A DNA stretch of 64,000 bases from Candidatus Tumulicola sp. (GCA_036490475.1 DASXDT010000005.1:372001-436000); one strand, 5' to 3'. Shown: positions 25,987 through 36,222, numbered from the stretch's first letter. The notes: generated from the sequence alone by a model not told the origin. Numbers and translations: made by a program.

Positions 25987-27707
25987 GCTGGCGACCCGTC
26001 CATCATATGGCCGACGCTCGTTCCGGCCGGAATTATGGGCCAGACGTTTTCGTGAGGATAACACGAACAGTGCAGTAAGGCCGCCCGGGGTTCGCGGATA
26101 AAGCGACCCATGGCTTCGGCGAGATTCGAGCGCGCGTCAACACGTTTCGAATTGATATCGTAGGCCCGAGCGAGGAGCGTAAAATCGGGGTTCTCGGGCA
26201 GCTGCGTTTCGGAATAGCGGCAGTCAAAGAAGAGTTCTTGCCACTGGCGCACCATTCCAAGGTGAGCGTTGTCGATGAGCAGAATTTTCACGGGAAGGTT
26301 GTATCGCCGCAGCGTTGCCAGCTCTGCCATTGACATTTGAAAGCCACCGTCGCCAACGACCGCGAACACCGGTCTGTTTGGGTGCGCGATCTGCGCACCA
26401 ATGGCTGCCGGTAGGCCGAACCCCATGGAACCCAGGCCGCCGGATGAGATGAACGATGTCATATCACGAGGTGAAACTCTTTGCGCAGCCCACATTTGAT
26501 GCTGCCCCACGTCTGTAGTCACGATTGCGTCGGTAGGTAATGCCGCAAAGAATGAATCAAGCGCATCGGTTGCCGATAAATAGCGGTCCTGACTAGCATC
26601 GATTGGCAGTGATGCACTTGGAGCGAGCGTCAGGCGCAGCCATTCCGAGCCGACGTGCATTACAGTCGTCCGCAGGCGGGCGTTGAGTTGTTCGATAGTT
26701 CCGCGCAAGTCTCCATGCAGCGCAATATCCACGCGAACGGTTTTTCCAAACTCGCTGGCGTCAATGTCGGCATGGATAATGTCGCGCGCATTCGGTGCGA
26801 AGGTTTGAGGATCGCCCGTAATCCGGTCATCGAAGCGCATGCCGAGCGCAACTAGGCAATCCGTTTGCTCGATCGCAAGATTTGCACGCCTCGTACCATG
26901 CATGCCGGCCATTCCGAGAAAAAGGGGGTCGCAAGGATCCGAGCATCCGAGCCCATGAAGCGTAGCACAGTGCGGTACTCCGAGGAGACGTAACAAGGCG
27001 CGATAGGCAGCCGTGGCACCGCTCCAGCGGGCGCCTCCGCCCACCATAATCAGGGGCCGCGTTGCACGTCGCAGCGCCTCAACAGCCGCCTTAACGCTTA
27101 CGGCATGCGCTTGTCGAAGATCTCCCTGCTGCGCCGCGGTATCGTTTCGGCTCGTGCCCGCGTAATCGGTGGACGCGTCCCTTGTAAATGCACGCCGTTC
27201 AAGACGCGCTTTTAGCACATCCGACGGCAGATCCACGAGTGCGGTCCCCGGCCGTGGCCCACGCGCGCTCTTAAAAGCTGCACGTAGCGCCGGTTCAATA
27301 TCCTGAACGTTTCGGACCACCTCACTGCGTTTGGTGATTGCTTGCGTGATGCCGACGATGTCAATCTCTTGAAAGGCGTCAGTACCCATCATGCTGCTTC
27401 GGACTTGACCCGTGATCGCCACTAGTGGAACGTTGTCAAGAAGCGCATCCGCGATCCCGGTAACTAGGTTCGTCGCTCCGGGACCAGATGTGGCCATGCA
27501 AACGCCAGTACGTCCGGTTGTGCGCGCATAACCGCTTGCCGCAAACGCAGCTGCCGCTTCGTGTCGCACAAGAATATGCCGCACGTCGTGACTATACAGA
27601 GCGTCGTACAACGGCATAATCGCGCCCCCGGGATACCCGAAGATGACTTCAACGCCCTCATCAGCAAGAACATCGAGCGCAATTTCAGCGCCGGTTCGAG
27701 TTTTCAA
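25983..27707 (-). CDS. ilvB: Acetolactate synthase large subunit
   Basis: A 574-residue ThDP enzyme forming acetolactate and acetohydroxybutyrate, the first common step of valine, leucine and isoleucine synthesis. Seen are the catalytic glutamate region VRHEAAAAFAASGYAR, the FAD-binding middle domain and the ThDP motif GDGGFQMSMAELATLRRYNLPVKI. The start is TTG at 27707 with GGAGG about ten bases upstream, immediately after the attenuator hairpin. Confidence 0.95.
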   Translation of the reverse strand: MKTRTGAEIALDVLADEGVEVIFGYPGGAIMPLYDALYSHDVRHILVRHEAAAAFAASGYARTTGRTGVCMATSGPGATNLVTGIADALLDNVPLVAITGQVRSSMMGTDAFQEIDIVGITQAITKRSEVVRNVQDIEPALRAAFKSARGPRPGTALVDLPSDVLKARLERRAFTRDASTDYAGTSRNDTAAQQGDLRQAHAVSVKAAVEALRRATRPLIMVGGGARWSGATAAYRALLRLLGVPHCATLHGLGCSDPCDPLFLGMAGMHGTRRANLAIEQTDCLVALGMRFDDRITGDPQTFAPNARDIIHADIDASEFGKTVRVDIALHGDLRGTIEQLNARLRTTVMHVGSEWLRLTLAPSASLPIDASQDRYLSATDALDSFFAALPTDAIVTTDVGQHQMWAAQRVSPRDMTSFISSGGLGSMGFGLPAAIGAQIAHPNRPVFAVVGDGGFQMSMAELATLRRYNLPVKILLIDNAHLGMVRQWQELFFDCRYSETQLPENPDFTLLARAYDINSKRVDARSNLAEAMGRFIREPRAALLHCSCYPHENVWPIIPAGTSVGHMMDGSPA

Positions 27708-27724
27708 AAACCTTAAACCTCCAT

Positions 27725-27760
27725 AAAAAAGAAGAGCCTCCGCATCGGCGGAGGCTCTTC
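27725..27760 (-). terminator. ilv attenuator terminator
   Basis: On the minus strand a perfect 13-base stem, GAAGAGCCTCCGC / GCGGAGGCTCTTC with a CGAT loop, is followed by TTTTTT. It lies between the leader peptide and ilvB. Its CGCCGAT (27744-27750) is exactly complementary to ATCGGCG within the leader peptide gene (27799-27805), giving an antiterminator. Confidence 0.93.
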
Positions 27761-27779
27761 TGCTTGCTCTTCGTTATGC

Positions 27780-27860
27780 TTACGCAGTAGCCAACCGTCG
27801 CCGATCCTTGCAGCAACGAATAATTATGGCGACGTAAACGACTTGCGGGACGGTAAACAT
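27780..27860 (-). CDS. ilv leader peptide (attenuator)
   Basis: A 26-codon frame from ATG 27860 to TAA 27780. It is rich in the operon's end products: Val4, Val7, Val8, Val10, then Ile12, Ile13 and Ile14. The antiterminator strand ATCGGCG lies a few codons after the isoleucine run, so ribosome stalling there leaves it free to pair with the terminator arm, while full translation covers it. No ribosome site precedes the ATG; the predicted -10 box ends seven bases before it, so the message is probably leaderless. Confidence 0.88.
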   Translation of the reverse strand: MFTVPQVVYVAIIIRCCKDRRRLATA

Positions 27861-27867
27861 TTGCGCA

Positions 27868-27896
27868 ACCTTATCACACGATGCTAGGTGTGTCAA
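27868..27896 (-). promoter_or_regulatory. ilv operon promoter
   Basis: TTGACA (27891-27896) and TAAGGT (27868-27873) are separated by 17 bases on the minus strand. Transcription should begin around 27860-27861, at or next to the leader peptide ATG. Confidence 0.8.
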
Positions 27897-27899
27897 CCG

Positions 27900-28370
27900 C
27901 ACTTACGCTCATGAACGGAGAGAAGTTGCAGTACGGTTCCGTTGAGGCGCGCGTTGCGAAGGTCATGCAGTAAGCGTAGCGGACAAACCGACAAGGGTTG
28001 TTCACGCGTTAAGAGCGGGCATATCAAGGTTGTCCAATACCCCTCGTCGCCAGAACATCATTTGGGGAAGCCCGGTTCGCGGACGATCTCCGCAATCGGC
28101 GTGCGGGTCGGCTCGGCGCAACGCAGTGCACTGATAATTTGTGCGTCGACTATCCTGACTTAGGCAATGGCGCTCCTCTCCCTTGATCGGGATTTCGCCA
28201 TCATTTCCACCAACCCGTGGCGAAAGATCTTGGTAGAACAACCATGTTGGGAAAGGCATCCGCATGCGAAGTTAAGGATCACGAACCGACGTAGCAGCTT
28301 TCAGTCTCAGTAAATTGCGAACAAAGACCGATTCAGGCTGATCCTTGCGATAGTCAGCCGTTCCAGAGCA
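27900..28370. other. Intergenic, possibly with a PIN-domain relic
   Basis: No intact gene. On the plus strand around 28165-28240, MALLSLDRDFAIIS recalls the C-terminal part of VapC-like PIN toxins, but upstream frames are broken. Confidence 0.3.
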
Positions 28371-29444
28371 CTATTCCGGAACGTCGGGGCTGATAGCGGA
28401 GCCAATTGGCTGCTCCAAGTTGGTAAGGCTGGCGATTGGACTGCCACCAGCCGGGAAGTTAAAGATGTTCGCTCGGGAATTTACCGAGTCGGGCCCAAGC
28501 AGCCGCGAGCCTTTGATCGTTGCTTGGGGAATATCGCACAGGTTAACCTTGCAGCTCATGACGACCGAGCTAGTAACTTTATACGTTGTCGGATCAACGA
28601 GATAGAACGTCGGCGGAAGAGTGACCTGGTCGCCCACCACCATTGTCTTTGTCTTACCTGACCACGCCACAGTGCCGGGGCCGAGAATGGTCGCGCCTCC
28701 GAGTGTGATCGGCGTCGCCTGCCCGTTGCTCGTGTCGAGTGCGACGAGGCCCGCGCGATAGCTTCGGGTTATGCCAGAAACCCACACGGTGGACGTGTTG
28801 TTAACATAACCGACGAAAAAATCCTGATAGAGGCCGGCGTTGAATTCGGTCGGGCTTCCGGTGCCTCCGGGGTAAACGATAACGTTACCGCCGGCACTAG
28901 AGCTAGGCCCATACAAGTTTGAAACAGCGAGATCTCCCGTCTTCCTGTTGATCGCGCAACCGCCGGGGTAGCCATCAGGATCTTTCAGCGCTTTTATGAA
29001 CGCGCCGCTGTGTGAGTACACATCGATGGTAGCGGTTTGGAGGTTTGCGATGTATACGTTTCCTTTTCTATCGCTACACATGCCTGAGGGATTGCCGAAT
29101 TGTTCCGGCGGCGAAGCGAGCTGGCCGATGTACGTACCTGTCGGATAGGCATACATTTGGACTGCGTTCGCTTCGCCGTCGCTGATAAAGGCCGTTTTGG
29201 TGTAGCCACAGCAGTTCGGCTTGATCGCGTGCGTATGTAGACGGACGCTGCCATGGTGTACTGCGACCTTCGCGAGAAGTACCGAAGTCGAGAAAACCTT
29301 CCCGTTAAAGAGCGCCTTTATAACACTGGGCTGCCCGGCCGCTGCAGGAGCTAACTCCGAACTAGCGCCGCTGCCGCAGCTTGTCAGAAGCGCAACGGCG
29401 GCAGTAAGGCAGACTGCATACTTGGTCGGTTGAGAGATATTCAT
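28371..29444 (-). CDS. Secreted beta-propeller lipoprotein (NHL/SMP-30-like) 1
   Basis: A lipoprotein of about 357 residues. The N-terminus is a signal peptide with lipobox LLTSC, followed by repeated propeller-like blades (AFISDGEANAVQMYAYPTG, PSGMCSDRKGNVYIANLQT, GGCAINRKTGDLAVSNLYG). The frame is open far upstream, but ATG 29444 begins the signal peptide with AAAGGGA before it. Relatives lie at 29909 and 35140. Such propellers bind ligands or catalyse lactone hydrolysis; no catalytic set is evident, so the role at the cell surface is unknown. Confidence 0.75.
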   Translation of the reverse strand: MNISQPTKYAVCLTAAVALLTSCGSGASSELAPAAAGQPSVIKALFNGKVFSTSVLLAKVAVHHGSVRLHTHAIKPNCCGYTKTAFISDGEANAVQMYAYPTGTYIGQLASPPEQFGNPSGMCSDRKGNVYIANLQTATIDVYSHSGAFIKALKDPDGYPGGCAINRKTGDLAVSNLYGPSSSAGGNVIVYPGGTGSPTEFNAGLYQDFFVGYVNNTSTVWVSGITRSYRAGLVALDTSNGQATPITLGGATILGPGTVAWSGKTKTMVVGDQVTLPPTFYLVDPTTYKVTSSVVMSCKVNLCDIPQATIKGSRLLGPDSVNSRANIFNFPAGGSPIASLTNLEQPIGSAISPDVPE

Positions 29445-29908
29445 AGTGCTGTCCCTTTCTAGCATTTCAAGTCTGCCGCGGCCAAAGGAAAGGACGCGAA
29501 AACACCTAGTCCTCAAAATGCAAGCTGTGGTTATGCTTTTTAAAAGATCGTAGAAGCCGTGAAAATCCGTACTAGAGTTGCAACCGTTGGAAGCACGAGC
29601 ACGGGCGTGCCTTATTAACGCGCAAGTCTCTCGGCCTGAAAGGTCCCACGGTCTCGCGGCTCTTGGCGGCGTTGCTGGAAGATCGCGTTCGAAGCCATAC
29701 AGTTCACGGTGCTCAGTCCGGATTTTTGAAGTCCTTTCCACTTATAGCCCACGCCTCACGCTTCTTAGTAGGAAATGAACATTTACTCAAAACCAACGCG
29801 GTCAAACGACAAGCGTGGCTGCAATCGTGCGGAGGAAAGCGGCCGGTACAAGCGCCCGACGCCCTCCATGAATCAATTTTGGATGTCCAAAAGGACTGTC
29901 TGTCAAGG
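29445..29908. other. Intergenic between lipoproteins 1 and 2
   Basis: About 460 bases with no supportable gene on either strand; it should contain the promoter of lipoprotein 1. Confidence 0.4.
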
Positions 29909-30979
29909 CTATCTCGTCTGGTCTCCAGCACTGAGGACCACACCTTCGGGGACCCAACCGGAAGGTAGCACGACCCGTTTCCCAGGTTGCGGGCTTCCAC
30001 CCACTGGATATGCCCACGTATCGACCACGTCATTGTTAACATCAGCGCCGACGACGCCCTTCGCTCCTGTCTTCAGAAACGGTTGCACCACCTGAATACC
30101 GTACTGTCCACTAAGAGTGGTTGCAATGCCATTCCCCGTTAGGGTTCTACCCGAGAGTGTTGCCTGGTACAGGACAGGCGCACCCGACTCGCTCTGTTGA
30201 TCGCCCACTATGAAGTTTTTGCCATCGAACATTACTGCGCCGGCACGGCTGATGGTAAGCTTTTTCATTATTAGTGAGACCAATGAAGAGCCGCCCATCG
30301 GAAGTTCATCGACGGCGGTCGTGAACGGTGGATAATATTCACCAGGTTCTTCAGCCTGGACCAAACAGTTGCCCTTCTTGTCATAGCCGGGAAAGTAGAC
30401 GTACCAATTATTCGGTTCCGAGTACGTGGTCGACTTGCCGTTGTGGAAGACTACCAACTGTCCCTTGCTAGTAGCCCCGCTGATTATGCCCACCGCTAGA
30501 TCGCCATTAACCGGATTAATCGCGCAGCCGACTGGAGATTCGTTCGGGATATCGAACGTCGCGATCGGCGATACGCCTCCATGCGCATATTCTAGGACAT
30601 TGCCAGGATACGAGTTGGCGATGTAGACGTTCTGAGCCTTATCTACACACATGCCTGCAGGTCGCTCCAGTCCCGTTATTGTTCCGATCAAGGTCTTCGA
30701 TGGGTACTTGTACATGCGTACGACGCTGCTATACCAGTCCGAGACGTACAAAAGCTCGCTCTTCGCGACGTTTTTCGCCATCGATGATTCGAGCTGACCG
30801 CTGCTGATCCCAAGTTGAACCCCGGCGAAGCGACCTGCTTTCGCTTGATCTCCGGTGATCGCGCTCTGTACGGCTATGGGGGTTGGTGGTTCGCTCCCGG
30901 CTCCATTGCTGCAGCCCCCAAGCATCCCCGCAACCAGCAGCGAGCCCAGTAAGCATTCCCTTGACCGTGACTCCTTCAT
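29909..30979 (-). CDS. Secreted beta-propeller lipoprotein 2
   Basis: A 356-residue protein with signal peptide and lipobox LGGC, then blades of the same type as its neighbours (LLYVSDWYSSVVRMYKYPS, PAGMCVDKAQNVYIANSYPG, VGCAINPVNGDLAVGIISG). It lies downstream of the regulator at 31115 on the same strand, an order repeated at 35140-38080. The regulator probably controls it or responds to the same cue. Function unknown. Confidence 0.75.
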   Translation of the reverse strand: MKESRSRECLLGSLLVAGMLGGCSNGAGSEPPTPIAVQSAITGDQAKAGRFAGVQLGISSGQLESSMAKNVAKSELLYVSDWYSSVVRMYKYPSKTLIGTITGLERPAGMCVDKAQNVYIANSYPGNVLEYAHGGVSPIATFDIPNESPVGCAINPVNGDLAVGIISGATSKGQLVVFHNGKSTTYSEPNNWYVYFPGYDKKGNCLVQAEEPGEYYPPFTTAVDELPMGGSSLVSLIMKKLTISRAGAVMFDGKNFIVGDQQSESGAPVLYQATLSGRTLTGNGIATTLSGQYGIQVVQPFLKTGAKGVVGADVNNDVVDTWAYPVGGSPQPGKRVVLPSGWVPEGVVLSAGDQTR

Positions 30980-31114
30980 GAATTAATACTCCCTACTTCC
31001 AAGACCGGCGACGCGGAAACCTCGCCCTAAGCGGACGCTCCGCGATTGTATAAACGTCGTAAGGACGGCGTCAAGGGTAAGGTGAGAAATTGGAGGGCTG
31101 TGAGAAAACAACTC

Positions 31115-32749
31115 TCACCGAGCAATCTCGTCTCTCAGGTCGCGAGCCTCCTTGGCATAGCGAGAGTCGCTCATAATGGAAGCCGCGGCCTTGTACGCGT
31201 TGTATACGTCCATACGACTTCCACTATGCTCTTGGATATCTATGCATGCCCGGATTCGTTCTTGGGCTAACGGCTTATCGCCGATCGCATCAGCGCCAGA
31301 TGCGATGAGGCATTGCAAGGCCCCATCTAGACGCGTCAGGCCAGTCGCGGAGGCAATTGGCTGAGCCGCACCTGCAACTTTGAGACTTGCCTTGAGGCGG
31401 CCACTCTTCGCGAAGTATTCAGCAAGCAGTATTCGAAAGAATATCCAGTGATGGCTACGCTCGGTGAACCTATCGTTGAGCCCGATGAGCAGTGTTCCGA
31501 CATGAGGCCATAACGGGGTGTTGAGCAAAGCAGCAGCGACGGAGAGACGAACCCAGCCTTCGAGATAATGACCCCCAAAATCTTTGGACAAGCTCGAAGC
31601 CTGCTTCGAATATGCCAGAGCTTCTTCCGCGTTACCAACCATTGAATTTACAGTCATGAGATCAGCCACGGCAAGCACAATACTGGAAAGAGACTTGCTA
31701 TTGCGAGCCAGTTCGAGAGCCTCGCGGTATGCATCAATTCGGCGAGCGATATCGTTACGCTCGGATACATCGGGCGCAATCCACTGGTGTCGACACTCGA
31801 GGCGAACCGCATAGCTTTTGAGAGGAGACGAAGCTGGCAAAGCAGAGGCACATTCCAGGGCGCGCATCGCCAAAGTCTTCGAACGATTGAAATTGCCGAC
31901 AACCTCGTATTGGGCGCTACACTCCATCAAAGATTCTACGATCACTGCTGTACGCGAAGGGTCGAGCACGAGCGCGGCCGCGGGGGCATCATTCAACGCA
32001 TCCTGTGCGATCTCCAGTGCTTCCGCCGAATGTGGTCCGTCAAAGGTTAGTCTGGCGAGACCAACCTTTATCTCGCAACGAGCCAGCGCAGCTTCGAGAG
32101 CGTCTAGCTGGCTGGGGAAGTTCAATAGTACTGCGGCATCATCAAGCGACGACCGAGCTTGAAGTGGGCTACCGCATTCTCGGTGAACAGCTGCAGCGAT
32201 GCATAGGGCTCTTATTTTGGCTGACGCGGATGCACGCACCGCAATGTCTTCACAAAGTCGCAGGGCTCCCGCAAAATCGCCGATCCAGAATCGCTGTTCG
32301 GCCACACCCAATCGCGCATTAGCAAGATCGCTCGCGACTTGGACTACAGGACGGGGCGACGATCCGGCTTTCGAAATTATCGCTGTGATTCGCAGACACA
32401 GGCGAGCCTTGTCGCGATAATATTGTTGAACGGACAAACCTAGCTTGCTCGCCGCCACTCGATACGTTTCCCGACGAGCGTAGAATTGCTCGAACAACAG
32501 TCTGTTCCTCCGAGCGCGTTGTACTCGCCCCGTCGAAAGATCCTCGCGCTCGCATTCAACGGCCGCGGCTCGAATAGCGGTTCTGATACGCACCAGCGCA
32601 TTGTTCGCGCTGTGGGTATCTTTAGTCGACTGCGTATCGAAGTATCCTTTAGTAATTGGGTTTCGTTGCAGCTCTTCAGGATGGTCTAAGTTGCGAAAAA
32701 GATGCTGCGTTGCGGCTCGAATAGATCTTGTAATATTTGCGCGGGGCAT
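31115..32749 (-). CDS. HTH-TPR regulator paralog 1
   Basis: A protein of about 544 residues. The N-terminal 120 residues carry a helix-turn-helix-like segment (TYRVAASKLGLSVQQYYRDKARL); the rest is helical repeats resembling TPRs (for example VGNFNRSKTLAMRALECA, VGNAEEALAYSKQASSL). There is no kinase or receiver domain. Start ATG 32749 has AGAGGT just upstream and equals the start of its paralog at 36446-38080, with which it shares most residues. It resembles large TPR transcription activators, but the family name is not certain. It is likely local control of the adjacent lipoprotein gene. Confidence 0.75.
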   Translation of the reverse strand: MPRANITRSIRAATQHLFRNLDHPEELQRNPITKGYFDTQSTKDTHSANNALVRIRTAIRAAAVECEREDLSTGRVQRARRNRLLFEQFYARRETYRVAASKLGLSVQQYYRDKARLCLRITAIISKAGSSPRPVVQVASDLANARLGVAEQRFWIGDFAGALRLCEDIAVRASASAKIRALCIAAAVHRECGSPLQARSSLDDAAVLLNFPSQLDALEAALARCEIKVGLARLTFDGPHSAEALEIAQDALNDAPAAALVLDPSRTAVIVESLMECSAQYEVVGNFNRSKTLAMRALECASALPASSPLKSYAVRLECRHQWIAPDVSERNDIARRIDAYREALELARNSKSLSSIVLAVADLMTVNSMVGNAEEALAYSKQASSLSKDFGGHYLEGWVRLSVAAALLNTPLWPHVGTLLIGLNDRFTERSHHWIFFRILLAEYFAKSGRLKASLKVAGAAQPIASATGLTRLDGALQCLIASGADAIGDKPLAQERIRACIDIQEHSGSRMDVYNAYKAAASIMSDSRYAKEARDLRDEIAR

Positions 32750-33340
32750 CTCTACCTCTTGATTTCTGTCACACTTTACTGACCAGTTCATTCCCTCGTA
32801 AAGGGACGATTAGGATCGAGCCACCTGTTCCATTCTTGCGACCTTCAGCTCCAGCCAATCCGCGTATAGAGTTCACCGAAGCGGTATCGCTTACATCCAG
32901 GTACCGCGAACCGTTCCATCCTTCCCCAGTTTGAAGCAGAATCGCCGTGGTGTAAGGCAACACTGAAGCATAGCCAAGCGACCGGCGTCGCTGCTACGTC
33001 AGTTCAGACGCTTCGCACGCGCGGAAAAGAATGCGGCGTTCTGATTTGCCAACGGCGTCGATGAGTCCGTGATGCGAATCGAAGTCTCGCGATCGACGCT
33101 CGCGCGGTCGACTCGAAGGATCGACCCGAAACTCGTCACCACCCAACGGCCGGCATCGTGCGCGTGTCCGCAACTCAGCAAATCTTTGCGCGGAGCGTAC
33201 GAACGGTTCTGGCTACGTCATGGTACGCGAATGCTAAACTTCCCTTCCGGCAGTTCGGACGGCGTTCTTCGTGCACGCTGGACATGCTCGGGCATGTTGC
33301 GCCATGTCGCAATCGCTCGCGCGGCGCACTCACACACGAG
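32750..33340. other. Duplicated upstream region of regulator 1
   Basis: No intact gene. It is similar to 38081-38690. Minus-strand fragments (YTTAILLQTGEGWNGSRYLDVSDTASVNS and its counterpart) are shared, which suggests either a decayed propeller gene end or conserved regulatory DNA. Confidence 0.45.
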
Positions 33341-34230
33341 TAGGCAACGGTAGAAGAACGTCCACGTCGTACCCGCCGTTTCCACTCGAGCAGTTACGTA
33401 CGGAGTTAGCGCCGGATCCCATAGCAGTCTGCCTCGTCGAAGAGCTTGATCGGGAATTGCAGAGGCCGATGCGTGCGCGGGGCAAGATTTTGTCGCTCAT
33501 CGAGACGTTTAACAATACTGCGTCGGTAACAACGGCTACTGCAACGATGGTTCAATGGTTTTGCACAACCCCTCGATCCCAGAGCATGTCGTTCAAACCA
33601 TTCCCTCGATTACTGGCGGTTGACCCATACTCGAAACCGACGAAGCAGCCGCGCCATGTTGCAGACCCGCTTGCCCGTTGGACTCCACTCGCGAGCGAAA
33701 CTATAATCGCCGAACCAGCTCAGCGAGAGAGTAGAGATCTTGCCTGTGCATCAAAATGATGATGAGAACTGCATAGTTCCTATGGGAGGAGGCGCTCCTT
33801 CGAACCGATGAGTGCGAGCGGTCCGCGGATTGCCATTCGAGGCTCTTACGTCATCTTGTCCGGCTAATACGCATAATGCATCAGAATCAATAAGGCCAAC
33901 AAAGCGCCACGCACCGAAACCGCAAGCATTCTTCGGCAAAACGGATTCGTTGGGATGCCCGAACTCCGAGTTGTCTCTAGCATCTTGCGCACAGTTCACG
34001 CGAGCAGCGACTAGGCCACTTGCTGAGTGCCGGATGTATGCGAACCTCTCACGGCGTCGAGCCTGCCGAAGCTCTTGCGTGCTCGATCGAACACTCCAGC
34101 ATTGGCAATACCAATTTGCGCGCTCTAGGCGCGGCGACGTGGAACGGCAGAATTGCCACGCTTCAAGGGTAGCGAGTCTCTTATCGCATCCAGAGATGCG
34201 CCTAGAAAACGTCAACCCAATAACTTCGGC
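33340..34230. repeat. Diverged repeat copy B (relic of the region at 20340-21700)
   Basis: The helical C-terminal domain of the winged-helix gene is recognisable (YPPFPLEQLRTELAPD) but frameshifted after ATMVQWF by loss of one T. The rest parallels 20640-21700 with many small gaps. Nothing here looks expressed. Confidence 0.7.
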
Positions 34231-35139
34231 CATACGAAGCTCGTCGATGCTTCTCGATACATCTCGCCGTCGAGGAGGGCACAACAACTCCGCTGACTTG
34301 CGCTATCCTGTAACTGTCATCTTGGGGCCTTTCGAACGCCATTGCGCCCGAGTTAATGTTGGTTCACGACGGAGTTGAAGATCGCTGGCGTAGGCGGCCT
34401 CTATCGGCGGCGCCGATACCGGCCTTATGGTCTTCGGCTGTATTCGGCTCGCACGTCGGAGCGTTGATCCTCGAAGTGCAGTCTATTTTCCCTTCCTCTG
34501 CTTTACTGAGAGAAACTAGTCCTCGCCCCAGCCCGCGCGGTCCCGATCTACTGTGCTCGCGTCGGCCCTGGGACGCCACCATATTCCCCGATAGCGGAAG
34601 GCAGACGCTGCCGCCGCTGCCTCCGATGAGGTAGTTTAAGTTATGCGCGACTTTGAAGATGTTCGAACGGCGCCGCCAAGCCGCCTGATGCTTCAAGCAA
34701 ATGCTGTCCGCAAGGGAGCCGGCGTCGAGTCGTTCTTCGTGAAGGAGATGACAACATCTACTTTTCTAACCACGGCGCCGATAATGTCAATATTAACCAC
34801 TAGGCTCAGGCGGCTTTCCAACTAAAACTCCATGCCGCCTAACCTACGTTCAAGGCGTAGCGCATAGCACGAAGAGCGGTGAATGAGACGACTGCCACGA
34901 TCCGTCAAAGGTGATCGTGGCCGCTGTCATCGTTCGGCGCTATGGTGCGCGTTGCTCTTTCCTAGGAGTATTTTCGTTAAGCCAACAGCAACGAGTGCAC
35001 GTCAGCCGGCCTACCCGAAGATCCGCTACGTCTGTGACAAATGAAGGTTCTGGGTCACGTCCAAAATATGCGCCAGTTCGCACTCCGTTTTCAACCTTAG
35101 CGCAAGCTTTTTGGGAGTGGGCACGCAACCGAAAGTGCC
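34231..35139. other. Decayed intergenic region
   Basis: About 900 bases with no supportable gene. Fragments such as SNIFKVAHNLNYLIGGSGG (minus) and DDNIYFSNHGADNVNIN (plus) recall propeller-lipoprotein pieces, so this may be gene debris. Confidence 0.4.
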
Positions 35140-36222
35140 CTAGAACTCGTAAGGCGTAGTCGCGAACCCTGACACGTTGTTGAATCCGTTCGCGATGATG
35201 TATTGGTATTTCCCCGATGGCCATGCGAAGCGGAGAACCTGATTATACTGAGTCCAATCCGAAGAGAACAGGAGCTTCGCCTTATAATTCAGCGCGAAGT
35301 TGAACGGTTCGCCGCCGTCCGGCATGGTGATCGATTCGGACGGTTTCGTCTTTCCCGGCGGAAACACAAGAATTGCAGACGGATAGACCTGTTGTGCCAC
35401 AAGGATATCTCCGACCGGATCAACTTGAATGCCACCCCCAAATTGGAACGCGAGCTTGAGTTCCGTACCGGTTTTAGCGTTTGGTCTATATTTCTTCACA
35501 AAACTGTACGGAACGTTACCTTCGAGGACGTCGTACATCACGTAGAGGTTCTGCTGCTTATCGAACGCGACGGACAGTGGCGCGCCGCCATCGAAATCGG
35601 ACAGGCGATACTCCTTCTTTGGGTTACCTTTAGGGTACACGGCAACCCAACCGTTGTAATCTCCATTGAAGTCCGCAGTGTATATCGTTCCATCTTTGGC
35701 AACAGCGACATCGCTCGGGGCATCGATATCGGTGGTAAAAGTGTTCGTCGGTGATGTCGCGCCTGGCGCATACATCTGCAGCTCACCAGGAATTGTCTTA
35801 TCCCCGTCCTGCGCGCTCTCATCGGCGACGTATAAGTTTCCTTTTCGATCGGTTGTAAGGCCGCCGGGATACGCAACTCCGTCGGTGATCGTCGCGATCG
35901 GCTTTTGGCTCTTGCCTTCCTGTTGAAAGACGTCAATCGTGTTCTCGCCTAGATTGGAAACGTAAACGATTTTCGAACCGGACTCCATAGGGTACGGGCG
36001 CCCCCCGTTCACATCTTTCGACGCGTGCAGCGAACCGAAAGGTATCGAAGCGCCGTATGCACCAAGCGGATACATGTGCATATTAAGCATCGGTATGCGC
36101 GACGCAGACGAAGGAGAACTTGGGCCGGTAGTTAGTTGCGGGGCTGAGCCAGCGCCAGCACAACCTGCGAATAGCGTCGCGACGATTGCGACGCCTGCAG
36201 TACGCGAAAATCTGATGGTCAT
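35140..36222 (-). CDS. Secreted beta-propeller lipoprotein 3
   Basis: A lipoprotein of about 360 residues with lipobox LFAGC, then NHL-like blades (KIVYVSNLGENTIDVFQQEG, PGGLTTDRKGNLYVADESA, PSDVAVAKDGTIYTADFNG). Start ATG 36222 begins the signal peptide; AAAGGA lies about ten bases upstream. The longer open frame up to 36456 overlaps the regulator and is not coding. It is paired with regulator 2 as lipoprotein 2 is with regulator 1. Confidence 0.78.
   Translation of the reverse strand: MTIRFSRTAGVAIVATLFAGCAGAGSAPQLTTGPSSPSSASRIPMLNMHMYPLGAYGASIPFGSLHASKDVNGGRPYPMESGSKIVYVSNLGENTIDVFQQEGKSQKPIATITDGVAYPGGLTTDRKGNLYVADESAQDGDKTIPGELQMYAPGATSPTNTFTTDIDAPSDVAVAKDGTIYTADFNGDYNGWVAVYPKGNPKKEYRLSDFDGGAPLSVAFDKQQNLYVMYDVLEGNVPYSFVKKYRPNAKTGTELKLAFQFGGGIQVDPVGDILVAQQVYPSAILVFPPGKTKPSESITMPDGGEPFNFALNYKAKLLFSSDWTQYNQVLRFAWPSGKYQYIIANGFNNVSGFATTPYEF

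Larger units (their letters stand above)
29909..33360. repeat. Segmental duplication, copy 1
   Basis: This block (lipoprotein 2, regulator 1 and about 600 bases upstream) matches 35140-38690 in order and orientation. The regulators are nearly superimposable. The upstream non-coding part also matches (GAGTTCACCGAAGCGGTATC; GACATGCTCGG then ATGTTGCGCCATGTCGCAAT), while the lipoproteins have diverged most. Confidence 0.8.

Noticed and set aside
28002-28265. PIN-domain toxin (VapC-like) gene
   Set aside because: Only a short DRDF-like segment is recognisable; the acidic N-terminal motif is absent and frames are broken.
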